This document shows positions 38,300 to 49,875 of a DNA stretch of 64,000 nt, in pieces. The notes below the pieces were generated by a model. The model saw nothing but the letters and a program-made list of their open reading frames with translations. It made no database searches and was not told where the DNA came from. Numbering within the stretch: position 1 is the first letter of the stretch; every line of letters starts with the position of its first letter. The position numbers were made by a program, and so were the translations under genes. Source of the stretch: a bacterium (GTDB lineage: Bacteria > Bacillota > Bacilli > Lactobacillales > Streptococcaceae); assembly GCA_905221105.1 (NCBI GenBank), contig CAJNBW010000002.1:178463-242462 (forward strand), read 5' to 3'.

Positions 38300-39435
38300 G
38301 AATGAATATCCTCTGTTACTTTGCTACCTTTCTTAACGACAACTGGATGTTCTGCAGTTCCTCGAATCACAACACCAGGCTCAACTTCAACACCCTTGTC
38401 CAAGATAGCATATTCGACCTGAGCTCCTTCTCCAATAACAACACGAGGGAAGAGCAGGCTATCTTTAACTAGGCTATCCTTATGGACATGACTATTACGT
38501 GATAGAACAGAATTAGCCACTTGACCTTCAATGATACTACCAGAAGCAAACTGAGAAGTACTTACCTTAGATGTATTAGCATAGTAAGTCGGCTCTTCAT
38601 TTTTGACCTTTGTATAAATCTTTTGGTTTGGTGAGAAGAGAGAGTAGAATTTTTGAGATTCAAGCATATCAATATTCGCTTGATAGTAAGACTCTACAGA
38701 GTGAATATTTGCCAGATAACCTGTGTACTCGTAGGCAAAAGCCCCTTCTTTTGCAGCCAAATCCCGTAAAACATAACGCAATTTCTCTGGATGTTCTTTC
38801 TTAGCTTCTTCTTCTAAGCGTTCTATCAACCAAGGTGTATCAACGACAAAGATATCTGTGGACATGTTATAGATTTGATCTGGTAACTTGCTATCAAAGA
38901 GTTTATGAGAACGAACATGGTCTGTTTCATCCACTTCCAAAATCGCATTTACTTCTGAAATATCTTTCTTAGCTAGTTTTTTATAAACTACAGTGATAGG
39001 CCCTTTTGTTGTACTGTGTAGGTGGAAAACTTGGTTCAAATCAATGTTAATCAGAACATCACAGTTGAGTGAAACTGTTTGGTTTGAGCCAGAACGTTTT
39101 AAGTAAGTAAGAAGCTGTTGGTAGTATTCTTTTCCAACTGTACTACTTTCCACACGGGTATTGTAAATACCTAGATAATAGTGACTTAGAAGAGTAGACA
39201 AGCCCCACTCACGTCCTGAACGGATATGGTCAAAGACAGAACTGATATTGTCTTGTTGGAAAATACCAAAGATACTACGGACACCTGCATTAGCAAGACT
39301 TGAAAGTGGGAAGTCAATCAAGCGATATTTACCTCCAAAAGGCAAACTAGCTACTGGACGATGGTCTGTCAGTGTTGACATATCATGAAAACCAACTGTG
39401 TTTCCTAAAATGGCAGAATATTTATCAATCTTCAT
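38296..39435 (-). CDS. glgD: Glucose-1-phosphate adenylyltransferase regulatory subunit GlgD
   Basis: A 379-residue GlgC paralogue. It keeps the nucleotidyltransferase and left-handed beta-helix folds ([19 protein letters not shown]) but lacks the intact N-terminal GGxGTRL loop found in GlgC, having [16 protein letters not shown] instead. It should therefore be the non-catalytic partner that modulates GlgC in a GlgC/GlgD heterotetramer, as known in Firmicutes. Overlaps glgC by 11 bases. Confidence 0.94.
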   Translation of the reverse strand: MKIDKYSAILGNTVGFHDMSTLTDHRPVASLPFGGKYRLIDFPLSSLANAGVRSIFGIFQQDNISSVFDHIRSGREWGLSTLLSHYYLGIYNTRVESSTVGKEYYQQLLTYLKRSGSNQTVSLNCDVLINIDLNQVFHLHSTTKGPITVVYKKLAKKDISEVNAILEVDETDHVRSHKLFDSKLPDQIYNMSTDIFVVDTPWLIERLEEEAKKEHPEKLRYVLRDLAAKEGAFAYEYTGYLANIHSVESYYQANIDMLESQKFYSLFSPNQKIYTKVKNEEPTYYANTSKVSTSQFASGSIIEGQVANSVLSRNSHVHKDSLVKDSLLFPRVVIGEGAQVEYAILDKGVEVEPGVVIRGTAEHPVVVKKGSKVTEDIHS

Positions 39436-40567
39436 CTGTTGCTACCCCCACTACTTCATTATATCCTACAACTTGTACTTCTTCTGTTCCATCAATTTCG
39501 ACACCGTCAGAAATAACTGCACCTTCACCAATAATGGCACGTTTGATTTTAGCTCCCTGACCAACAATTGCACCACTCATGATAACTGAATCTACTACTT
39601 CTGCCCCTTCGCGAACTTGCGCCCCTGTTGAAAGGATAGAATGCTTAACAGTTCCATCGACAAAACAGCCATCGACAACCAAAGAATCTTCAACATGTGC
39701 ATTTGCACCAAGGAAGTTTGGTGGTGAAATCAAGTTTCTTGAATAAATCTTCCATTGACGGTTACGGCTATCCAAGGCATTTTCTGGGGAAATGTACTCC
39801 ATGTTGGCTTCCCAAAGTGACTCAATCGTACCGACATCTTTCCAGTAACCATTAAATTCGTAAGCATAGACACTTTCACCTGACTCAAGGTAATTTGGAA
39901 TGACATTTTTACCGAAGTCTGACATATCGACATTGCTCTTTTCAGCAGCAACAAGCATATTGCGAAGACGTTGCCAATCAAAGATATAAATCCCCATAGA
40001 AGCTTTAGTAGATTTAGGTTGAGCTGGTTTTTCTTCAAATTCAACGATACGGTTGTTAGCATCTGTGTTCATGATACCAAAACGGCTTGCTTCTTTAAGA
40101 GGGACGTCTAAAACCGCTACTGTCAAGCTGGCATTATTATCCTTGTGAGACTGGAGCATATCATCATAGTCCATTTTGTAGATGTGGTCCCCAGATAGAA
40201 TCAAGACATACTCAGGATTGACACTATCGATATAGTCAATATTTTGGTAAATAGCGTGACTGGTCCCTTCGAACCAACGATTTCCCTCACTTGCAGAATA
40301 AGGTTGAAGAATAGAGACACCAGAATTGATACCGTCTAATCCCCAACTTGAACCGTTCCCGATATGGTTGTTGAGAGCAAGTGGCTGGTACTGGGTGATG
40401 ACTCCAACATTGTGAATCCCTGAGTTGGCACAGTTTGAAAGAGCAAAGTCAATGATACGGTAGCGCCCACCAAATTGCACAGCTGGTTTTGCGATGCTTT
40501 GAGTGAGTTTACCGAGACGAGTTCCTTGCCCACCAGCAAGAATCAAAGCTAACATTTCATTCTTCAT
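39425..40567 (-). CDS. glgC: Glucose-1-phosphate adenylyltransferase, catalytic subunit
   Basis: A 380-residue enzyme forming ADP-glucose from ATP and glucose-1-phosphate. The N-terminal [17 protein letters not shown] is the nucleotide loop. [33 protein letters not shown] and [10 protein letters not shown] are AGPase motifs. A C-terminal hexapeptide beta-helix carries the oligomerisation region. Overlaps glgB by 11 bases. Confidence 0.97.
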   Translation of the reverse strand: MKNEMLALILAGGQGTRLGKLTQSIAKPAVQFGGRYRIIDFALSNCANSGIHNVGVITQYQPLALNNHIGNGSSWGLDGINSGVSILQPYSASEGNRWFEGTSHAIYQNIDYIDSVNPEYVLILSGDHIYKMDYDDMLQSHKDNNASLTVAVLDVPLKEASRFGIMNTDANNRIVEFEEKPAQPKSTKASMGIYIFDWQRLRNMLVAAEKSNVDMSDFGKNVIPNYLESGESVYAYEFNGYWKDVGTIESLWEANMEYISPENALDSRNRQWKIYSRNLISPPNFLGANAHVEDSLVVDGCFVDGTVKHSILSTGAQVREGAEVVDSVIMSGAIVGQGAKIKRAIIGEGAVISDGVEIDGTEEVQVVGYNEVVGVATDED

Positions 40568-42485
40568 TTTCTACTCCTTTTTGGTTTTTACTTGTGACGG
40601 TTTTTGCAGATTTCAAGCGACGCTTGATTTTCCATACACTTGCTCCCATAGCCGGTAGGGTAAAGGTCAAGGTCTGCTCATAATCCTTCCATAGTCCTTC
40701 TTGCGTTTGAACAGTTTGATTGTGCTCTTTCCAAACGCCTCCCCACTCTTCTAACTCAGTATTCCAGACTTCTTCATAAATCCCTGCGACAGGCAATCCG
40801 ATTGTAAAATCTTTTCGTTCAACAGGTGCCATATTAAAGACGCAGACTAGCATGTCGCCCCTCTTACCCTTACGGATGAAGGAAAGAACACTCTGGTCTC
40901 GATTATCCGCATCAATGATTTCAATACCATCATAGCTGGTATCGATTTCCCACAGACAGCGATGGTCTTTGTAGAATTGATTAAGCTGAGAAGTGAAATA
41001 CTTCATCTTAGCATTCATAGGGTCTTCTAGATTAGACCATTCCAACTGCTCTTCAGATCTCCATTCTAGGAATTGGCCGTATTCGCTACCCATGAAGAGC
41101 AATTTCTTACCAGGGTGACAAATTTGGTAAGTGTAGATATTGCGTAAGCCTGCGAATTGATTGTAACGATCTCCCCACATCTTATGCATCATACTCTTCT
41201 TACCGTGAACCACTTCATCGTGCGAGAATGGTAGGAGATAGTTTTCATTGAAAACATACATAAAGCTGAAAGTCACCAAATTAAAGTCATACTTACGGTA
41301 AATAGGGTCTTCTTCGTAGAATCGGAGGATATCATTCATCCAGCCCATATTCCACTTGTAGTCAAATCCTAGACCACCAAGCTCTTTCATTCCCGTAATC
41401 TTGGTTGCTGACGAACTTTCTTCCGCAATCATCATCACATCTGGATGTGCTAGTTTAATGACATCATTCAAGCGTTGAAGGAAATAATATCCTTCATAGT
41501 TGAGATTGCCACCATCTTTATTAGGTGTCCATGGAGCATCATCGTAGTCAAGATAGAGCATATTGCTGACAGCATCCACACGAATACCATCTAGATGGTA
41601 AAAGTCAATCCAAAACTTAATACTAGAAATCAAGAAGGACTGGACTTCATTTTTTCCAAGGTCAAAATTGAGAGCACCCCAACCGTAGTTATGAGCTTTA
41701 TTATGGTCTTGATATTCAAAAGTTGGTGTCCCATCATAATAAGCTAAGGCATCATCATTAATGGTAAAATGACCAGGTACCCAGTCTACAATAACCCCAA
41801 TATTGTTTATGTGACATTCCTCGACAAAATCTTGAAACTCTTCAGGGCGACCATAAGCATGCTCTAAAGCGAAGTACCCCATAAGCTGGTAACCCCAACT
41901 CAAACCTAGTGGGTGGGACATCAAGGGCATAAACTCAATATGAGTATAGTTCATCTCAACTAAGTAAGGAATGAGTTCATCTTTCAATTGAGCAAAACTA
42001 TAAGGACTTCCATCTGGATTTCTCTTCCACGATCCAGCATGAACTTCGTAGATATTGACAGGACGTTCAAAGAAAGTCCAACGTTTTCTTCGAGCTAACC
42101 AAAGCCCATCCTTCCATTTCTTTTCTGGAATCTCTGTTAAAATAGCTCCAGTACCCGGACGTGCCTCATACCGTACAGCCAAAGGGTCAATCTTCATCAG
42201 CTGATGACCATTTGCACGTGTGATATTGTACTTGTAAATTTGGCCTTCATGAGCAAGGCTGGTAAAGACTTCCCAGACACCAAATTCATTTCGTTCCATT
42301 GGAATTTGATTTTCTACCCAATTGGTAAAATCCCCCACCAAGTGGACAGCCTGGGCGTTGGGAGCCCACACACGAAATGTATAACCGTACTCTCCATTTA
42401 GTTCTTCCCTATGTGCTCCTAAATAATGCTGAAGGTGAAAATTTTCTCCTGTCATAAAGGTGCGCAAAGCTTCTCTTTTATCCAT
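40557..42485 (-). CDS. glgB: 1,4-alpha-glucan branching enzyme
   Basis: A 642-residue GH13 enzyme that introduces alpha-1,6 branches into glycogen. An N-terminal CBM48-like domain ([21 protein letters not shown], about 33-55) precedes the catalytic barrel. The barrel has [13 protein letters not shown] (nucleophile Asp), [11 protein letters not shown] (acid/base Glu) and [14 protein letters not shown] (third Asp). GGGGAGG precedes ATG 42485. First gene of glgBCDA, with a promoter and cre-like site immediately upstream. Confidence 0.97.
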   Translation of the reverse strand: MDKREALRTFMTGENFHLQHYLGAHREELNGEYGYTFRVWAPNAQAVHLVGDFTNWVENQIPMERNEFGVWEVFTSLAHEGQIYKYNITRANGHQLMKIDPLAVRYEARPGTGAILTEIPEKKWKDGLWLARRKRWTFFERPVNIYEVHAGSWKRNPDGSPYSFAQLKDELIPYLVEMNYTHIEFMPLMSHPLGLSWGYQLMGYFALEHAYGRPEEFQDFVEECHINNIGVIVDWVPGHFTINDDALAYYDGTPTFEYQDHNKAHNYGWGALNFDLGKNEVQSFLISSIKFWIDFYHLDGIRVDAVSNMLYLDYDDAPWTPNKDGGNLNYEGYYFLQRLNDVIKLAHPDVMMIAEESSSATKITGMKELGGLGFDYKWNMGWMNDILRFYEEDPIYRKYDFNLVTFSFMYVFNENYLLPFSHDEVVHGKKSMMHKMWGDRYNQFAGLRNIYTYQICHPGKKLLFMGSEYGQFLEWRSEEQLEWSNLEDPMNAKMKYFTSQLNQFYKDHRCLWEIDTSYDGIEIIDADNRDQSVLSFIRKGKRGDMLVCVFNMAPVERKDFTIGLPVAGIYEEVWNTELEEWGGVWKEHNQTVQTQEGLWKDYEQTLTFTLPAMGASVWKIKRRLKSAKTVTSKNQKGVENEE

Positions 42486-42501
42486 AATACCTCCCCTTTT
42501 C

Positions 42502-42552
42502 TGTAAGCGTTTTCTATAGATTTATTATACTACCTTTTTATGGAAGATTCAA
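42502..42552 (-). promoter_or_regulatory. glg operon promoter with downstream cre site
   Basis: Leftward TTGAAT (42547-42552), 17-base spacer, TATAAT (42524-42529). AGAAAACGCTTACA (42502-42515) matches WGWAARCGYTWWMA at every position. It lies within the first bases transcribed, where CcpA would repress. Confidence 0.75.
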
Positions 42553-42721
42553 GTAAATTACCATATTTGGTAAAAATTCTTTTGAAAATCTTCAAAAAAT
42601 GAACTTATCCATTCACTTATAAATCAAGGAATGACAGATAGTTTGTGAAAACGTCCTATTTTTGATTACTATCATATCACAAAGTTCGTATTTTATCCAA
42701 ATGTAGCATTGTTTTTATGTG
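42553..42721. other. AT-rich gap between the glg promoter and gapN terminator
   Basis: The stretch contains no coding frame, hairpin or repeat that I could recognise. Confidence 0.5.
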
Positions 42722-42754
42722 AAAAATAAAACCAGGAAAACAATTTCCTGATTT
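42722..42754 (-). terminator. Terminator of gapN
   Basis: Leftward AATCAGGAAA / TTTCCTGGTT hairpin followed by TTATTTTTC, about 10-40 bases after the gapN stop. Confidence 0.8.
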
Positions 42755-42760
42755 TACATT

Positions 42761-44185
42761 TTATTTCATATCAAAAACAATGGATTTGACATTTGTCATC
42801 GCTTCAATGCTATATTTAATTCCTTGAACACCAGCACCAGAACCTTTGACACCAAGGAATGGGAAATTATCTGGACCACGCTGGGTTTTATTATTAATGT
42901 GGACCGTACCCACTTCAAGTTTTTCAGCGATTTCAAAGGCCTTTTTGAAATCATTTGTAAAGACTGAGGATTGAAGGCCGAATTCAGATTCGTTGGCAAA
43001 GGCAATTGCTTCTTCTACACTAGCCACACGAATGATTGGTAAAACAGGACCAAATGGCTCTTCCCATGCTACTTTCATATCTTTTGTAACTTGGTCAAAA
43101 AGCACAGGCCAGAGAAGATTGCCTTCACGTTTGATTGGTGTAAGAGCCTGAGCCCCTTTTTCTTGCGCATCCTCAATCAAGCCCCAAATGAAGTCGGCTG
43201 AAGCATTGTCAATAACAGGTGTAATATCAGCATTGTCAAATGGATCACCAACTGTTAATTTAGAAACTTCTTCCTGAAGCAAAGTAGCTAATTTATCTGC
43301 TACGCTTTCGAGAACAATGACACGTTTAATGGCCGTGCAACGTTGACCTGAATAGCTAAAGGCTCCTGCAACGATTTGCTTAGCAGCGCGTTCCAAGTCT
43401 GCATCTTCTAGTACAAGAGCTGCATCTTTTCCGCCAAGTTCCAGCATGATAGGACGCATACCAGCTAAACGACCAATACGTTCTCCGATTGGAGTTGAAC
43501 CTGTAAAGTTGATGAAGTTGACTTCTTTGTGCTCAATAATATAATCCCCAATTTCTGAACCACGACCAGTGATGGTGTTGAAGACACCTGCTGGGATTCC
43601 TGCTTCTTCAAAGGCTTTAGCTAGTAAGAGCCCAGAAATAGAACCTTGTGTTGGTGGCTTAAACATAACCACATTCCCTGCAATTAAGGCCGGAGCAATC
43701 TTAGATCCAGAAAGGTTGACTGGATAGTTAAAGGGCGCGATAGCCAAAACAACTCCAACCGGCTCACGACGGACAACAGCCAGTTTGTTTTTACTTGCTG
43801 CCTCAAAACCGCCACCTTCCATTGCTTGTCCTGTGATTCGTAGCCCTTCCTCAGCAGCATAGCGAATCAAGTCTGCGGTACGCACTACTTCTCCAATTGC
43901 TGCTTTAATCCCTTTAGCAACCTCTTTTGCAAGAATTGTACCAATTTTTTCTTTATCACGTTCCAAAATAGCTGCTGTCTTATGCAAATAGGCTGCACGC
44001 TCAACTGGTGCTAAAGCCCGCCATGCAGGGAGTGCTGCACGCGCAGCTTGCATAGCCTCATCTACTTCTGCCTGACTCATAGCGGGTACTGTCCCTAATT
44101 CTTCTTGATTGATTGGTGAATAAATCGTAATTTCTTTTTCAGATGATTTCCATTCTCCATTTACTAAATTCTGATATCTTGTCAA
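42761..44185 (-). CDS. gapN: Non-phosphorylating NADP-dependent glyceraldehyde-3-phosphate dehydrogenase
   Basis: A 474-residue aldehyde dehydrogenase converting GAP directly to 3-phosphoglycerate with NADPH formation, the main NADPH source in streptococci lacking the oxidative pentose phosphate route. Catalytic Glu is in MLELGGKDAA (Glu249) and Cys in SGQRCTAIKR (Cys283), one residue off the S. mutans GapN numbering. The start codon is TTG (44183-44185), with a perfect GGAGG eight bases upstream. This start is fixed by the family N-terminus TRYQNLVNGEW. Confidence 0.97.
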   Translation of the reverse strand: MTRYQNLVNGEWKSSEKEITIYSPINQEELGTVPAMSQAEVDEAMQAARAALPAWRALAPVERAAYLHKTAAILERDKEKIGTILAKEVAKGIKAAIGEVVRTADLIRYAAEEGLRITGQAMEGGGFEAASKNKLAVVRREPVGVVLAIAPFNYPVNLSGSKIAPALIAGNVVMFKPPTQGSISGLLLAKAFEEAGIPAGVFNTITGRGSEIGDYIIEHKEVNFINFTGSTPIGERIGRLAGMRPIMLELGGKDAALVLEDADLERAAKQIVAGAFSYSGQRCTAIKRVIVLESVADKLATLLQEEVSKLTVGDPFDNADITPVIDNASADFIWGLIEDAQEKGAQALTPIKREGNLLWPVLFDQVTKDMKVAWEEPFGPVLPIIRVASVEEAIAFANESEFGLQSSVFTNDFKKAFEIAEKLEVGTVHINNKTQRGPDNFPFLGVKGSGAGVQGIKYSIEAMTNVKSIVFDMK

Positions 44186-44321
44186 ATTCTCGTCCTCCTG
44201 AAAATGATTAAGATATATTTTATCAAATTTTCAGAAAATTACAACCCTTTTTACAATATTTTTGAGATTATTTTCACAAGCTTGATTTTTCAAACTATTT
44301 GAACACTCTTGTTAAGCAGTA
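44186..44321. promoter_or_regulatory. gapN upstream region
   Basis: Leftward AGGAGG lies directly before the TTG start. A possible TTGTAA-16-TAAAAT promoter lies about 20-60 bases upstream of the ribosome binding site. The rest is AT-rich without other recognisable signals. Confidence 0.4.
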
Positions 44322-44435
44322 ATACTCAATGAAAATCAAAGAGCAAACTAGGAAGCTAGCCGTAGGTTGCTCAAAGCACTGCTTTGAGATTGCTGATAGA
44401 GCTGACGTGGTTTGAAGAGATTTTCGAAGAGTATA
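44322..44435 (+). repeat. Degenerate BOX element (internal deletion)
   Basis: It begins ATACTCAATGAAAATC and ends GATTTTCGAAGAGTAT as in the BOX at 22261-22504. The sequence jumps from GATAGAGCTGACG straight to TGGTTTGAAGAG. The missing part is exactly what lies between two CTGACG copies of the complete element. Confidence 0.88.
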
Positions 44436-44439
44436 AGTA

Positions 44440-44475
44440 CAAAAAGAAAAGGCTTAGACGAACTAAACCTTTTTC
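44440..44475 (-). terminator. Terminator of pulA transcript
   Basis: Leftward 11-pair hairpin AAAAGGTTTAG / CTAAGCCTTTT with loop TTCGT, followed by CTTTTTG. It is about 90 bases past the pulA stop; the 44476-44565 stretch has no other feature. Confidence 0.8.
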
Positions 44476-44565
44476 TTGCTATACTATTTTTCATTGACTT
44501 TTGTGATTTCTAGCATCAAGATATCCTAAAAATTATACGACATACTTGATAACTTTTGATTTCTT

Positions 44566-46845
44566 CTACAAGACTTTAAAGACGCTGGCACTAACGCCAC
44601 CAACCATGTCTTTATCATCTAAATGGCTATTGGTCACCAAGAGTTCTAGATTTCCAGCATTTTCAAACTGGAAGGGCTTCCCTTTAGCATTAAAGACTAC
44701 CAATAAGTGATCCTCTCCATGAATCTCATAGACAATCCAACCGCTATGTTCGTGAGCTGAATGCACAAATACATGATGGTAAATTTCATCATAAGTAGGG
44801 TAAGAAAAGGCACAGGTTTCTGTCTTCAATCGAATAATTTGACGGATAAACTCAATACTATCTTGACGCTCATTAATCAAGTCCCAGTTTACTTGGTTGA
44901 CACTGTCTGGAGCATTATAGCTATTCATAGCACGCTCTCTATCATCATGGGTCAACTCACCATTTTCACCAGTCGCAACTAGTTTGGTACGACCAAATTC
45001 TTGACCGATTTCCATAAAGGCCATCCCTTGCATGAGCAGATTCATGGCTGTGGCTGTCTCAACCTTACGCATGATTTGCTCAGAACTTTGGTCTGGATGA
45101 AGGGTTGCCAATAAATCGTGAAGATTGTAATTGTCATGGGCTTCCACGTAGTTAAGCACTTGATTTGGATGTGTATAGGTTCCTAGTTCACGACTGCCTA
45201 GGATTGCTTTGGCAAGAATTGGCTCCGTTGCAGCACCGCTGACAAAACCTGACTTGATAGCACCGTAGACTTCTCCACCTTTGACAGCATCGCGCTGATT
45301 GTCATTAAAGAAACCGATGTTTGGCATCTGATAGGCATTGTCTTTCTTAGCCTTATCATAAGGCGCAAGACCTGTTCCCATATCCCATCCTTCTCCATAG
45401 AGGATAATGTTAGGATCGATTTCATCCAAGCTTTGACGAATCATCTGCATAGTCTTGACATCATGAATTCCCATCAAGTCAAAACGGAAGCCGTCAATGT
45501 TGTATTCCTGCACCCAATATAGAAGAGAATCAATCATATACTTGCGGAACATTTCGTGTTCACTGGCTGTTTCATTTCCAACACCTGTTCCATTCTGGAA
45601 GGTGCCATCTGGGTTCATACGATAGTAGTAATCAGGGACAGTTGTTTGGAAAGGTGCATCAACAACTGAGAAGGTATGGTTATAAACCACATCCATAATA
45701 ACACCAATACCCGCATCGTGATAGGCTTGAACCATAGTCTTCAAATCACGAATAACCTGAGCAGGATCATCTGGATTTGTTGAAAGGCTGGTTTCTGGTG
45801 CGTTGTAGTTTTGTGGATCATACCCCCAGTTGTAGGTTACTTTCCCATCCGCATCATATTCTTTGTGACGGTCTGCAATTGGTTGCAACTGAACATAATT
45901 GTAGCCGATCTTCTTGATGTAATCAAAAGCAGTTGCTTGGCCATACTGGTTAACTGTCCCAGTCTGAGCAGCCCCCAAGAAAGTTCCTCGAAGATGTTCA
46001 TCCACACCTGAGGTCGGTGATTTTGTCAAATCACGAATATGCATTTCACAGATGACTGCCTTACATGGATTTGTCAAACGCCAAGTAGCCTCAGAACCGT
46101 GCTTGACCTCGAAGTTTTCAACTTGCTTTTCTTCATGACTCAAAATAGCTGAACGTTTGCCATCAGGACTAGTCGCGATTGTATAAGGATCGCGTGTCAG
46201 TGTTTGGTGATGAGGGAATTGGACTTGATACTGATAAGCCTTACCAGTCAAATCTTCCTCAACATCCAAACTCCAGACACCGATTGTATTGTCTTTATGA
46301 TTATAAGAGTAGCTATTGCCTCTCTCCATCTCAAAAGTCTTCCAAACAGGTGCATCATTAGTAGCTGATTCATAAACGACAACCTGCACTTCTGTCGCTG
46401 TTGGAGCCCAAAGAGCAAAATGAGCCTGATTGTCCTCTACACGGCAACCCAATTCACCTTGGTAGCCCCAGTGGTGGTCGAAACTAGCGCTATTGATAGC
46501 CTTGTCAAAGGCAAAAGGATTTTGATTCTTATAAAAAGGACTGGCAATAGCAGGATTTTCAGAGTAATAAATCCTATCATCGCCTTCCAAAATCCAGACC
46601 TCCGTTAAGAGAGGATAGTGATTAAAACGGATGGCATATTCTTTACTGGTTTGGCCAGTATGAACCACAAAATTCAAGCTTTCTAAGGGATGAACACTTG
46701 GGTGTTCAAAACTAAATAAAGCACCAAAATAATCCTCTTTATAAGTCAGTAAATCAATTCGTTGATCCTTACTCTTTACAAAAGAGCAAGTGTCGTATTC
46801 ACCATTCTTGCGATGGTAATGAATGCGCATAGGGTAGTTATACAT
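44566..46845 (-). CDS. pulA: Type I pullulanase, cytoplasmic
   Basis: A 759-residue GH13_14 debranching enzyme cleaving alpha-1,6 bonds in pullulan, limit dextrins or glycogen. The type I signature YNWGYDPQNYNAPE is present. DGFRFDLMGIHD holds the nucleophile Asp, ILYGEGWDMGTG the acid/base Glu, and VEAHDNYNLHD the third carboxylate. An N-terminal carbohydrate-binding region (FALWAPTATEVQVVVYE) precedes the barrel. There is no signal peptide and no LPxTG, so it differs from the surface pullulanase SpuA. AAAGGAAAA precedes ATG 46845. It lies 18 bases after dagK. Confidence 0.95.
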   Translation of the reverse strand: MYNYPMRIHYHRKNGEYDTCSFVKSKDQRIDLLTYKEDYFGALFSFEHPSVHPLESLNFVVHTGQTSKEYAIRFNHYPLLTEVWILEGDDRIYYSENPAIASPFYKNQNPFAFDKAINSASFDHHWGYQGELGCRVEDNQAHFALWAPTATEVQVVVYESATNDAPVWKTFEMERGNSYSYNHKDNTIGVWSLDVEEDLTGKAYQYQVQFPHHQTLTRDPYTIATSPDGKRSAILSHEEKQVENFEVKHGSEATWRLTNPCKAVICEMHIRDLTKSPTSGVDEHLRGTFLGAAQTGTVNQYGQATAFDYIKKIGYNYVQLQPIADRHKEYDADGKVTYNWGYDPQNYNAPETSLSTNPDDPAQVIRDLKTMVQAYHDAGIGVIMDVVYNHTFSVVDAPFQTTVPDYYYRMNPDGTFQNGTGVGNETASEHEMFRKYMIDSLLYWVQEYNIDGFRFDLMGIHDVKTMQMIRQSLDEIDPNIILYGEGWDMGTGLAPYDKAKKDNAYQMPNIGFFNDNQRDAVKGGEVYGAIKSGFVSGAATEPILAKAILGSRELGTYTHPNQVLNYVEAHDNYNLHDLLATLHPDQSSEQIMRKVETATAMNLLMQGMAFMEIGQEFGRTKLVATGENGELTHDDRERAMNSYNAPDSVNQVNWDLINERQDSIEFIRQIIRLKTETCAFSYPTYDEIYHHVFVHSAHEHSGWIVYEIHGEDHLLVVFNAKGKPFQFENAGNLELLVTNSHLDDKDMVGGVSASVFKVL

Positions 46846-46862
46846 TTTTTATTTTCCTTTTT

Positions 46863-47822
46863 TCAATTTGTTTCTGTTTCACTAATAAATTCTTGACCAA
46901 TCTCGTCTCGATTGACAAAAAATTCGATGTGATGATGGCAGACTTGAAGTTCAACTGGGGTATCTCCTCCATATTCCCCATCTAGGTTCAGCATAAATGG
47001 TTCCTGGTCATCTAAAACTTCTAAACTCAGTTTGCTCGTTTTGAGGTATTCGATATTGACATCTGAGACATGCTGCCCACCATTAATGGCCTGTATCAAT
47101 AAGCCCAACATATCAAATAGCTTGTCTGTCTTGACCAAAATCAGAGTAAAATTGCCATCGTCTAACTTGGTATCAGGCGCTAACTGCTCAAACCCTCCAA
47201 TGGAATTAGTCAGGGCAACAAAAATCAAGGACACCTCTCCTTCAAAGACCCCCTGATCGTGTGTGATTCTCACTGGACGAACCTTGGTCTTAGGAAACAT
47301 TTCAATGCCTTTAGCAACATAGGCAAAATAACCCAGATGCGTCTTGACTTCACTTGGAACACTGTAAGTCAATTCGGTTAATGTTCCAGCAGCGGCAATA
47401 TTAATAAAATATTTATCGCCAAAAGCTCGTCCAATATCCATATGAATGGTCTCATTTTTAGCAATAATCTGAGCAGCTGCAACAGGATCACCCATTGGAA
47501 TTTTTAGGGCACGCGCATAATCATTAGTCGTCCCTGTTGGGATGATGGCAAGCCGAGGCCTCTTATCAAGCGAGGCAACCCCATTGACTACTTCATTAAT
47601 TGTTCCATCACCACCTGCAGCAATAATCAAATCAAAACCAGCTTTGGCTGCTCTCTCAGCTTCTTTTTGTGCTGAAAGAGGTTCTGGAGTCGTTTGAAAG
47701 GCACTGGTTTCATAGCCAATATCTTCCAAAACATCCAGCACTTCTGCTATATTTTTCTTGATAATTTCCTGACCTGAGGTTGGGTTATAAATTAAACGCG
47801 CACGTTTTCTATCTTCTGTCAT
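46863..47822 (-). CDS. dagK: Diacylglycerol/lipid kinase (DagK/YegS family)
   Basis: A 319-residue lipid kinase with ARLIYNPTSGQEI at the N-terminus, the nucleotide motif IIAAGGDGTINEVVNG, PTGTTNDYARAL and a C-terminal beta domain (FMLNLDGEYGGDTPVELQV). It recycles diacylglycerol to phosphatidate. I start at ATG 47822, two bases beyond the ligA stop; an in-frame TTG at 47843 would overlap ligA. It forms a tight ligA-dagK-pulA series. Confidence 0.93.
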   Translation of the reverse strand: MTEDRKRARLIYNPTSGQEIIKKNIAEVLDVLEDIGYETSAFQTTPEPLSAQKEAERAAKAGFDLIIAAGGDGTINEVVNGVASLDKRPRLAIIPTGTTNDYARALKIPMGDPVAAAQIIAKNETIHMDIGRAFGDKYFINIAAAGTLTELTYSVPSEVKTHLGYFAYVAKGIEMFPKTKVRPVRITHDQGVFEGEVSLIFVALTNSIGGFEQLAPDTKLDDGNFTLILVKTDKLFDMLGLLIQAINGGQHVSDVNIEYLKTSKLSLEVLDDQEPFMLNLDGEYGGDTPVELQVCHHHIEFFVNRDEIGQEFISETETN

Positions 47823-47824
47823 TG

Positions 47825-49798
<1,974 letters not shown>

Positions 49799-49799
49799 T

Positions 49800-49832
49800 A
49801 AAACAAGCCCTCCTCACAAACGAGAAGGGCGG
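49800..49832 (-). terminator. Terminator of MFS transporter gene
   Basis: Leftward nine-pair hairpin GCCCTTCTC / GAGGAGGGC (49807-49830, one wobble) followed by TTGTTTT. It occupies the position where a -35 of ligA would be. Confidence 0.75.
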
Positions 49833-49875
49833 AAAAAACACTTAGATTGGAATTATTTTTAAAACTCAAACAGAC

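Noticed and set aside
38296..39435. GlgD as a decayed duplicate of GlgC
   Set aside because: It lacks the catalytic loop but is full length and in frame, as expected of the conserved non-catalytic subunit in Firmicutes.
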